Below the pieces are notes generated by a model. It worked only from the letters and a program-made list of their open reading frames with translations, was not told the origin of the DNA and made no database searches. This document shows, piece after piece, positions 14,694 through 21,296 of a stretch of DNA of 25,641 nucleotides. Source of the DNA: CAZAGA01 sp041912175 (lineage in GTDB: Bacteria > Chloroflexota > Anaerolineae > Anaerolineales > UBA4823). Made by a program: the position numbers and the translations under genes. Positions within the stretch are counted from its first letter, which is position 1. Every line of letters starts with the position of its first letter. The DNA lies in assembly GCA_041912175.1 (NCBI GenBank), contig JAYRNN010000347.1, positions 1 to 25,641 of the forward strand, in the 5' to 3' direction.

Positions 14694-15692
14694 TTATACG
14701 CCCAAAATCGCGCTTACCAGGGCCATGCGGATGGCGACACTATAAGCAATGGCTTCGAAATAGAGCTGGCTGGGTGAATTGTCGATCCGCAGATCCATCT
14801 CGCCTGCCCTGCGCGGCAGGGTATGGGTGATGTAGATGGTACGATTTTCGTCCTTGGAGACTTTTTCCAGGGTCTCGTAACGTACGAAGTAATTATCCAT
14901 CACCAATTTGAAGGCTTCAGCCTCGGCGCCTTTGGGAGCGCTACAGCCGGGCAGGTAGATCATATCGACGCCCGAAACCAGGTCATTGAAGGTATCCTGG
15001 TTCAGATCGAAGGCTTCTTCGACCTTGATGCCCCGGTTGGTGATTTTTTCGCGTACTTCCTCTGGGATGCGCTTGGCTTTCGGGCTGGCCAAAACGACCT
15101 CTGCGCCCAAGCGCGCCAAACCCTGCGCCATGGAGTGACCGGTGCGCGCCTCAATCAGATCGGCGCTGGCCACACAGACCTTTAAACCCTTGATGCGGCC
15201 AAAAGTACGGTACAGGGTGTAGAGATCGAGCAGCGCCTGTGTGGGATGCTCCCAGTGTCCCCAGCCGCCGTTCACGATCGGGGCATCGGAATATGGGGCA
15301 GCCTGGCGCGCATCTACATCATTGAAATGACGCATGACGATGATATTGGCGTATTTGGAGACCACCTTCAGCATATCGGAAAGGCTTTCTTCCTTGGCGG
15401 CTGACGAGGTGACCATTGGGTTGGCTTCGCTGATGACTGCCCCACCCAGGCGATGCATTGCCGTTTCAAAACTCATGCGCGTGCGCGTGCTTGGCTGGAA
15501 GAACAGCGTGGACATCACATTGCCCGTCGCCAGCGGAACCATCGAGCGATTGAACGGTTCGAGCACCAGAGCCAGGTCGAACAAACCGTAGATCTGGTCA
15601 TCGGTCAGGTCGTTGACCGAAAGCAAGCTGCGTCCGACGAAATTGATTTCGTTGACGATGGAACGGATAGTCTTAATTTTTGCCTCTGCCAT
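14694..15692 (-). CDS. Aspartate carbamoyltransferase-like enzyme with altered second-substrate site
   Basis: The 332-residue protein keeps the carbamoyl phosphate half of aspartate carbamoyltransferase: FFQPSTRTR (64-72), a lysine in the SAAKEES loop (Lys100), HPTQ (149-152) and Arg183 in EARTGHS. The C-terminal 'THTLPRRAGEMDLRIDNSP..YFEA' and 'IRMALVS' also match. The aspartate-binding R-x-Q segment after 'DMxYxTR' is missing; here the sequence is DMIYLPGC (243-250) followed by a different loop. Aspartate is therefore an unlikely acceptor, and pyrimidine synthesis an unlikely role, especially next to two carbamate kinase genes. Phosphorolysis of a carbamoyl compound such as oxalurate is an attractive inference. 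It is the first gene after a 151-bp gap with a candidate promoter; an AGAGGT ribosome site precedes it. Confidence 0.83.
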   Translation of the reverse strand: MAEAKIKTIRSIVNEINFVGRSLLSVNDLTDDQIYGLFDLALVLEPFNRSMVPLATGNVMSTLFFQPSTRTRMSFETAMHRLGGAVISEANPMVTSSAAKEESLSDMLKVVSKYANIIVMRHFNDVDARQAAPYSDAPIVNGGWGHWEHPTQALLDLYTLYRTFGRIKGLKVCVASADLIEARTGHSMAQGLARLGAEVVLASPKAKRIPEEVREKITNRGIKVEEAFDLNQDTFNDLVSGVDMIYLPGCSAPKGAEAEAFKLVMDNYFVRYETLEKVSKDENRTIYITHTLPRRAGEMDLRIDNSPSQLYFEAIAYSVAIRMALVSAILGV

Positions 15693-15843
15693 AATTGACC
15701 TCTTTTCGTAAATTTTTTAATAGTGAGTCCAGTACTACTTTAGCGTAAATTCTGTCAATATCACATAAAGATGATGTTATGAATGTATAAGGATCATTAA
15801 TCATCTGGCGGCAATAACCACCGGCGAACCAGGCGCAACATCT
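15693..15843 (-). promoter_or_regulatory. Intergenic region with candidate promoter for the ureide operon
   Basis: This 151-bp gap is more AT-rich than its surroundings and separates livF from the carbamoyltransferase-like gene. On the minus strand a perfect TTGACA is present (plus-strand TGTCAA at 15753-15758), about 60 bases before the start codon. No good TATAAT lies at 17 bases; TAGTAC at 15 bases is the best match and is poor. A 7-bp inverted repeat, AGATGAT (15769-15775) and ATCATCT (15800-15806), lies just upstream and could be an operator. The promoter call rests on position and the -35 box only. Confidence 0.4.
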
Positions 15844-16551
15844 TTATAAACCCAGATATGCCCTGCGCACGTGATCATTCTGCAGCATATCAACTCCCCG
15901 ACCCGATAAAACGACCTCGCCATTTTCAACTACGAAGGCACGGTCCGATATCTGGCAGGAGTGTTGGACATTCTGCTCGACCAACAATGCCGTGATGCCT
16001 AATTCTTTGTTGATACGTACAACCATCTCAAAAATCGAGCTCACCAGCTTTGGCGACAGGCCCAAGGAAGGTTCATCGAACATGATCATCTTTGGAGAAG
16101 ACATCAGCGCTCGCCCGACTGCTACCATCTGTTGCTCGCCGCCTGAGAGTGTGCCGGCTAACTGTTTCTCGCGTTCCTTCAAGCGAGGAAACATGCCATA
16201 CACCATCTCTAGTTTCTCGTCGTACATTTTCTTGTCACGCACCTGGAAGGCGCCCATCTGCAAATTTTCCAGCACGCTCATCTCAGGGAAAAGCAGCCGG
16301 CCTTCTGGCACCTGTACCACACCCTCATTCACCACCTTATGACCCGGCATATCGCTGATCACTTTACCGTCGAAGGTGATAGATCCTTTGCGTGGCTTGA
16401 GCAAACCAGAAATCGTCTTCATCAGGGTAGTCTTACCGGCGCCATTGGCGCCGATCACCGCCACCAGCTCTTTATCCTGGACATCCAACGAGATGCCTTT
16501 CAGCACCTGGACATCGCCATAATAGACATCGATACCCTTAACTTGTAACAT
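15844..16551 (-). CDS. livF: Branched-chain amino acid/amide ABC transporter ATP-binding protein LivF
   Basis: The 235-residue ATPase has Walker A GANGAGKT (34-41), 'GVVQVPEGRLLFPEMSVLENL', the ABC signature LSGGE (135-139), Walker B MIMFDEPSLGLSP (155-167) and VEQNVQ at the switch histidine position, a LivF-specific feature (Q for H). It energises LivHM-type import with LivG on the cytosolic face. The start MLQVKGIDVYYG at 16551 overlaps the livG end by 14 bases and has GGAGAAG upstream; the longer frame to 16659 lies inside livG. It is the last gene of the transporter operon. HAAT systems also carry urea, amides and other small nitrogen compounds, which fits the neighbouring ureide genes. 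Confidence 0.92.
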   Translation of the reverse strand: MLQVKGIDVYYGDVQVLKGISLDVQDKELVAVIGANGAGKTTLMKTISGLLKPRKGSITFDGKVISDMPGHKVVNEGVVQVPEGRLLFPEMSVLENLQMGAFQVRDKKMYDEKLEMVYGMFPRLKEREKQLAGTLSGGEQQMVAVGRALMSSPKMIMFDEPSLGLSPKLVSSIFEMVVRINKELGITALLVEQNVQHSCQISDRAFVVENGEVVLSGRGVDMLQNDHVRRAYLGL

Positions 16552-17263
16552 TGGCTTCTCCGAGATACGCTTCGATAACCTGTGGGTCTTGGACCACTTC
16601 CGTTGGCAGCCCTTCGGCGATTTTCTCGCCATGGTGTAGCACGACCACTCGCTCTGCAAGCGACATGACGACTTTCATCACATGTTCGACCAACAAGATG
16701 CCAATACCTCGCTCGCTGATCTTGCGCACCATTTCGATGACCTCATCGGTCTCGGTTGGGCGTAAACCAGCCATAGCCTCATCTAAAAGGATCAAATGGG
16801 GATCTGTAGCCAGGGCACGCGCAATCTCCAGGCGTTTTCGCCCCGCAATCGGCAGCCCACTGGCGAGCAGATCGGCCTGTTTGCCCATTCCCAGGAAATC
16901 GAGCACTTCTTTTGCCTTGGCCCGGGCGACAGGGTCATCATTCGTACGTGAATAAGCGCCAACCATAACATTATCTAAAATGCTGAGGCCCCGAAACGGC
17001 CTGACCACTTGAAAAGTTCGCGCCAAACCGAATTTGCAAATCTGATCGGGGCGCATGCCGGTAATATCTCGCCCATCGAACATAACCTTGCCCGAGGTCG
17101 GTTTATAAAAGCCGGCAATTACATTGAACGCAGTAGTTTTTCCGGCGCCATTCGGGCCAATCAAAGCCACAATGTGGCCTCTTTCCACATTCAGGCTAAA
17201 GTCATTTACGGCGACCAGGCCCCCGAAACGCTTGGTGATCCCTTGAGCTTCAAGCAGCGCCAT
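16538..17263 (-). CDS. livG: Branched-chain amino acid/amide ABC transporter ATP-binding protein LivG
   Basis: The 241-residue ATPase has Walker A GPNGAGKT (36-43), 'GLARTFQVVRPFRGLSILDNVMVGA' typical of LivG, Walker B LILLDEAMAGL (157-167), VEHVM with the switch histidine and a C-terminal 'QVIEAYLG'. The ABC signature is unusual: LPIAG followed by RKRLEIARAL, where LivG proteins generally have L-x-(Y/F)-G-x-Q-R-R-LEIARAL. The second glycine is kept in a shifted context and the Q-R pair is lost, so ATP-hydrolysis cooperativity may differ. It starts one base after the livM stop with AAGGAGGG upstream, and pairs with LivF. Confidence 0.9.
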   Translation of the reverse strand: MALLEAQGITKRFGGLVAVNDFSLNVERGHIVALIGPNGAGKTTAFNVIAGFYKPTSGKVMFDGRDITGMRPDQICKFGLARTFQVVRPFRGLSILDNVMVGAYSRTNDDPVARAKAKEVLDFLGMGKQADLLASGLPIAGRKRLEIARALATDPHLILLDEAMAGLRPTETDEVIEMVRKISERGIGILLVEHVMKVVMSLAERVVVLHHGEKIAEGLPTEVVQDPQVIEAYLGEANVTS

Positions 17264-17264
17264 T

Positions 17265-18347
17265 TTACATCCCTCCTTGACTGTCCTGCCTCATGCGGCG
17301 GGTCAGTTTCAGGTAAAGCGTGTGGAACACCCCGGCCAAACCGCGCGGCATAAATACGATTGCCAAAATTAAAAACGATCCATATACGATCAGGCTCGTT
17401 CCGCTGCGCCCTCCGGCCAGGAAGCCGCGGATCAACTCGGCCAGCGGCTTATTCACCAGCGCGCCTAATACCGGTCCGGCCAGGCTGCCCAGGCCCCCAA
17501 TAATCGGCCCAGCCATAACGATTTCAACATTTAAACCCAGATCGAACACCTGTGGCGGCTCGACAAACGTAACATACATTACATAGAATCCGCCGCCAAT
17601 CCCGGCCAGCGCAGCGCCGATGACAACGGCCAGCGTCTTGTACAGAGAAGTATTCACGCCCAGCGCCGCTGCGGCGCTCTCGTCCTCACGGATGGCCATG
17701 AAGTACTTGCCCATTTTTGAACGGTAAATGAGGTACTGGATGATCACCCCAATAACCGCCAGGGCCAAGGCGATATAGAGATAGGGCTCCTTGGCGCGAA
17801 AGATCATTTTCTGCCAGGTAGGATTACTCAGTCTCAAACCCATTCCAATCGCGCCGCCCACAAAATCCCACTTCAGGAATATTGTTTTCATCGTCACCAT
17901 CAGGGCTATCGTGAAGAGTGCGAAATAATCTGCTTTCAGACCATACCGCAGCGTGATCAAGGCAACCCCATATCCCAGCACAGCGGCTGTCAACCCGGCG
18001 ATCAGGATGCCAATCCAGGGGGTGACGCCAAAAGTGTTGTTCAATACGATCGCGGTATAAGCGCCGGTCGCCACAAAGATGATTTGTGCAATCAATAACT
18101 GCCCGGCAAATCCGGCGACGATATTCCACGAAATACCAATAAACATGTACATCGCGGTCAGGATCAGGATGCCCATGTAGTACGGAGAGCGCACAAATAA
18201 TGGCGCCAGGGCGAGCAATGCAAGCAGCGCCAGGCTTAGCGCCAGTTGGGATAGATCCCAATCCAGGAAAAACGTCCGCAGCCTACTCATACGTTTTTGT
18301 ACAACTGGTTTCGACTCGCTGAGCTGAGAAGTAGGAGTGGTACTCAT
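17265..18347 (-). CDS. livM: Branched-chain amino acid/amide ABC transporter permease LivM
   Basis: The 360-residue membrane protein has a hydrophilic N-terminus of about 30 residues and then many hydrophobic segments. LivM-type landmarks are 'FIGISWNIVAGFAGQLLIAQ', 'LRYGLKADYFALFTIAL', 'MGKYFMAIREDESAAAALGVN' (the ATPase-coupling loop) and 'VMAGPIIGGLGSLAGPVLGA'. It forms the transmembrane channel with LivH. Its ATG overlaps the livH stop by four bases (ATGA), and GGAGGAAG precedes it, so the two subunits are probably made together. A charged tail follows the last membrane segment. Confidence 0.92.
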   Translation of the reverse strand: MSTTPTSQLSESKPVVQKRMSRLRTFFLDWDLSQLALSLALLALLALAPLFVRSPYYMGILILTAMYMFIGISWNIVAGFAGQLLIAQIIFVATGAYTAIVLNNTFGVTPWIGILIAGLTAAVLGYGVALITLRYGLKADYFALFTIALMVTMKTIFLKWDFVGGAIGMGLRLSNPTWQKMIFRAKEPYLYIALALAVIGVIIQYLIYRSKMGKYFMAIREDESAAAALGVNTSLYKTLAVVIGAALAGIGGGFYVMYVTFVEPPQVFDLGLNVEIVMAGPIIGGLGSLAGPVLGALVNKPLAELIRGFLAGGRSGTSLIVYGSFLILAIVFMPRGLAGVFHTLYLKLTRRMRQDSQGGM

Positions 18348-19216
18348 GTGCGCTTCCTCCCGAAAAGGCCGGCAGGTTTGAGCAGCAAGATGAGGATGAA
18401 AACGAGCATACTGGCAATGATCTTCACATCACCACCGAATATAAACCCGGCAAATGCTTCGACAACCCCGATAATCAAGCCGCCCAGGAACGCGCCGATG
18501 AAATTCCCCATCGTTCCCAGGACCACGACCACAAACGCAATTACGCCAAAGCCCTGGCCAACCGTCGGGATCATTTTGTAATTCGGGGTGAGCAATACCC
18601 CGCCCACCGCGGTCACGGCTGCGCCGATCCCAAAGGTGAGCAGGTAGATGAACTTGACGTTGATCCCCATCAAAGTCGAAGCATCGCGTGATTGGGACAC
18701 CGCGCGGATCGCTTTGCCGGTCTTGGTGAGCTGTAGGAAGAGGTAGAGCGCGACTGCAATCACCATGGCCGAGAAAAATGCGATCATGCGTGGGACGCTG
18801 AAACGTAATCCCGCAAACGTTATCACCGCCGTTTCATACGAGACGTGGATCGAGCGGGCTTCGGCCGTCAAGAAGAACTGCGCTAACCCAATGATCAACG
18901 TGGAAACGCCTAGCAACAAAATGATCTGGTTCAATGGATGAGCATCCAGCACCCGCTGTACCAGCGCGCTCTGGATCAGCGCGCCGAGCGCAAAAATCAA
19001 CAGCGCTGCAATCGGCGCGGCCAGGTATGGATCAATTCCGGCCAGCGTAAATGCAAAATAGGCGACATACATTCCCAGCATCAGGAATTCGCCATGTGCA
19101 AAGTTAAGAATGAGCATGACACCGTAGATCATCGTCAGGCCGATGGCTACCAGCGCGTAAATTCCGCCGGTAAACAGGCCATTGATGATGGTCTGAAAAA
19201 AGATTTGTAGATCCAC
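18344..19216 (-). CDS. livH: Branched-chain amino acid/amide ABC transporter permease LivH
   Basis: The 290-residue membrane protein has the LivH hallmarks 'NGLFTGGIYALVAIGLTMIYGVMLILNFAHGEFLMLG' near the N-terminus, 'TGKAIRAVSQSRDASTLMGIN' as the ATPase-coupling loop, and 'VVLGTMGNFIGAFLGGLIIGVVE' near the end. About eight membrane segments are visible. The start codon is GTG at 19216, five bases after a strong AAAGGAGGT; the nearby ATG at 19218-19220 is out of frame and too close to the ribosome site. It begins the Liv half of the transporter operon, 54 bases after the second RbsC-type permease. Confidence 0.92.
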   Translation of the reverse strand: MDLQIFFQTIINGLFTGGIYALVAIGLTMIYGVMLILNFAHGEFLMLGMYVAYFAFTLAGIDPYLAAPIAALLIFALGALIQSALVQRVLDAHPLNQIILLLGVSTLIIGLAQFFLTAEARSIHVSYETAVITFAGLRFSVPRMIAFFSAMVIAVALYLFLQLTKTGKAIRAVSQSRDASTLMGINVKFIYLLTFGIGAAVTAVGGVLLTPNYKMIPTVGQGFGVIAFVVVVLGTMGNFIGAFLGGLIIGVVEAFAGFIFGGDVKIIASMLVFILILLLKPAGLFGRKRT

Positions 19217-19270
19217 TCATGACCTCCTTTATTAATTTTCTTCCATTTTTCGCAGCCTCAAAATGCTTCT

Positions 19271-20275
19271 TTAGCGAGTCAGCAGGAATTGCCGGACGCC
19301 CTGGAGGGCGGTGGCGGCAACCAACACCAGACCTTGCATGGCGTACTGCCAGTGAATCGGCAAACCAAGTACGACCACCAGGTTCAAAAGCATAATCAGC
19401 AAGGCGACGCCGGCAGCCGTCCCAAACAGGTTGCCGCGCCCGCCTGTGAATGTGGTGCCGCCCACGATCGAAGCAGCAATCGAATTCATGTTATAGTCGG
19501 CGCCCAGGCGCAAATCGACATAGCCGATATAACCGCTCAGCACAAGCCCGCCAAGCAAGGCCAACATGGAACAAATGGCATGCACGGCAATAATGACCCA
19601 ATCGACCTTGATGCCGGTGTAGCGCGCCGCCTTCGGGTTCCCGCCTACTGCATAAACCCAACGGCCAAACCGTGTAAACTTGAGCGCATAGATGAAAATC
19701 AGGTTGATGACCAACCAGACGATCACCGCGGCGGGAATAAACCACACCGGCTCGATGCTGATTGCACGCAACAAGGCCGGTACGGTGCCGCTCGCCTGGC
19801 CTTTCGTGTAGGCCAGACGCGCTCCCTGGATGAAAAACATCATCCCAAAGGTAGCCACAAATGGCGGCACCTGGCGCTTGGTGATCAAAAAACCATTCGC
19901 CAGCCCGATCAAGGCCGCCACCGCAAACGCCTCGATCAACGAAATCAAGATCGAGTTGCCGGCCTCCGTCTGGACGACGATCACGGCGCCCAATGCCAGC
20001 ACCGCGCTGACCGAAAGATCGAGCGAATGGACCAATAAAACCAGCGTCTGGCCCACTGCCACGATCCCCAGCACCGCGATTTGAATGGCCACCGTCTTCA
20101 GATTGGTGGGATTAAAAAAAGCGGGAGCGACGAATGCCGCAACAAGCAGGACAATCACGATCAAAATCGGAGCTGCCCATTGGCCGGCAAGATCTACGCC
20201 GCGCACAAAACGTGGCGATGGGCGGAAATTGAACCACTGCCGGGACGGATTGGATTTGGTAACGGTTGTATTCAT
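19271..20275 (-). CDS. rbsC: CUT2-type (ribose/nucleoside-like) ABC transporter permease RbsC, copy B
   Basis: The 334-residue protein has a cytosolic N-terminus and eight to ten hydrophobic segments in the RbsC arrangement. Family segments are 'VAVGQTLVLLVHSLDLSVSAVLALGA', 'PPFVATFGMMFFIQGARLAYTKG', 'TRFGRWVYAVGGNPKAARYTGI' (coupling loop) and 'SIAASIVGGTTFTGGRGNLFGT'. CUT2 permeases import ribose, other sugars, autoinducer-2 or nucleosides. The G-x-D-L-S-V motif reads SLDLSVS here, slightly altered. Its ATG overlaps the upstream permease stop by four bases with GAGGT upstream, suggesting a heterodimeric channel with copy A. It partners the RbsA-type ATPase two genes upstream. Confidence 0.9.
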   Translation of the reverse strand: MNTTVTKSNPSRQWFNFRPSPRFVRGVDLAGQWAAPILIVIVLLVAAFVAPAFFNPTNLKTVAIQIAVLGIVAVGQTLVLLVHSLDLSVSAVLALGAVIVVQTEAGNSILISLIEAFAVAALIGLANGFLITKRQVPPFVATFGMMFFIQGARLAYTKGQASGTVPALLRAISIEPVWFIPAAVIVWLVINLIFIYALKFTRFGRWVYAVGGNPKAARYTGIKVDWVIIAVHAICSMLALLGGLVLSGYIGYVDLRLGADYNMNSIAASIVGGTTFTGGRGNLFGTAAGVALLIMLLNLVVVLGLPIHWQYAMQGLVLVAATALQGVRQFLLTR

Positions 20276-21264
20276 GCTGACCTCGACTTATAGGCTGCCA
20301 CGGCGATCAGTACCACCAGACCTAGCACGAGTTGTTGGTAGTAAATGTTGACCTGCATGAGATTAAAGACGTTAGAAAGCAGACTGAGCAGTAAAACGCC
20401 GCCCAGCGTACCCAGGATCGAACCCCGCCCCCCATACAGGCTGATCCCGCCCACCGCGACTGCCACAACCGATTGGAATGTCAACCCATCCGCCGTGTTT
20501 GGATCGCCCACGCCGGTACGAGCCAGGAAAAACAGCCCGGCGGCTGCGGCGAAGAATGAAGCCAGCATATAGGCTGACATCAGGGAGCGGTTGACCCGGA
20601 TACCAGATAGCCGGGCGATACGTTCCGAGCCGCCGACTGCGTACAAATTCCTTCCCAGTCGCGTGCGCGTGGTCAACATATACACCGCAAACCAGATGAG
20701 GGCCATAGCAATCACGCTAACCGGTACAATGCCAATTTTCGTGGTGTACATTGCCTGGTAGGCCTTCGGGATGCCTCGAATCGGCGTGGTTGAAATAGCC
20801 AGGCTAACCCCGCGCAAGATACTGGCCACTCCAAAGGTAATGATGAATGGGTTGGCGTGCGTCCGGGTGACCAAAAAACCATTTACGCCGCCTAGAACCA
20901 CGCCAATCCCAAGACCGAGTGCTAACAATGGGAAAATTAAGCGCGGATCACTGTTACCTGCCGCAAACAAAGTCGCGACAACCAGGGCAACAATCCGCGT
21001 CACCATCTCCATCGACATATCCATGCCGCCGGTTAATACCACCAGGCTTTGCCCGATAGCAATTAATCCCAGGATGATCGATTGGCGTAAGATATTCAGC
21101 ATGTTAGAAGGTGTGCGGAAGTTTTCAGCAAAGATTGCTGCGACCGCGGCGATCAAGAGGATAATCGCGTAGATCAGGATTATCGAAGCATTATTACGCA
21201 CAAAAGTTGACCACTGGCGTGAGCGGGGTACAGTCTGTGCGATCGGTTTGATTGTTGATGTCAT
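20272..21264 (-). CDS. rbsC: CUT2-type (ribose/nucleoside-like) ABC transporter permease RbsC, copy A
   Basis: The 330-residue membrane protein has the RbsC pattern: 'LIAIGQSLVVLTGGMDMSMEMV', 'NPFIITFGVASILRGVSLAIS', 'TRLGRNLYAVGGSERIARLSGIRV' and 'SVVAVAVGGISLYGGRGSILGTLGG'. The GGMDMS motif is close to the usual GGIDLS, more so than in copy B. It starts 32 bases after the ATPase fusion gene, with AAAGGAG about 12 bases upstream of the ATG, and overlaps copy B by four bases. Two different RbsC-type proteins next to one double ATPase suggest an asymmetric permease pair, as in some nucleoside importers; the substrate is not visible from sequence. Confidence 0.9.
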   Translation of the reverse strand: MTSTIKPIAQTVPRSRQWSTFVRNNASIILIYAIILLIAAVAAIFAENFRTPSNMLNILRQSIILGLIAIGQSLVVLTGGMDMSMEMVTRIVALVVATLFAAGNSDPRLIFPLLALGLGIGVVLGGVNGFLVTRTHANPFIITFGVASILRGVSLAISTTPIRGIPKAYQAMYTTKIGIVPVSVIAMALIWFAVYMLTTRTRLGRNLYAVGGSERIARLSGIRVNRSLMSAYMLASFFAAAAGLFFLARTGVGDPNTADGLTFQSVVAVAVGGISLYGGRGSILGTLGGVLLLSLLSNVFNLMQVNIYYQQLVLGLVVLIAVAAYKSRSA

Positions 21265-21296
21265 AGCGCTTTTTTCTCCTTTCGAGTGGTTTCGAG

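Noticed and set aside
14694..15692. Annotation as pyrB for pyrimidine synthesis
   Set aside because: The aspartate-binding Arg-x-Gln segment is absent and the neighbours are catabolic kinases and allantoinase.
19289..20038. Plus-strand open frame of 249 codons opposite an RbsC-type permease
   Set aside because: Its composition (rich in His, Gln, Arg, Asp) is what the reverse strand of a hydrophobic permease gives; no ribosome site or family motif.
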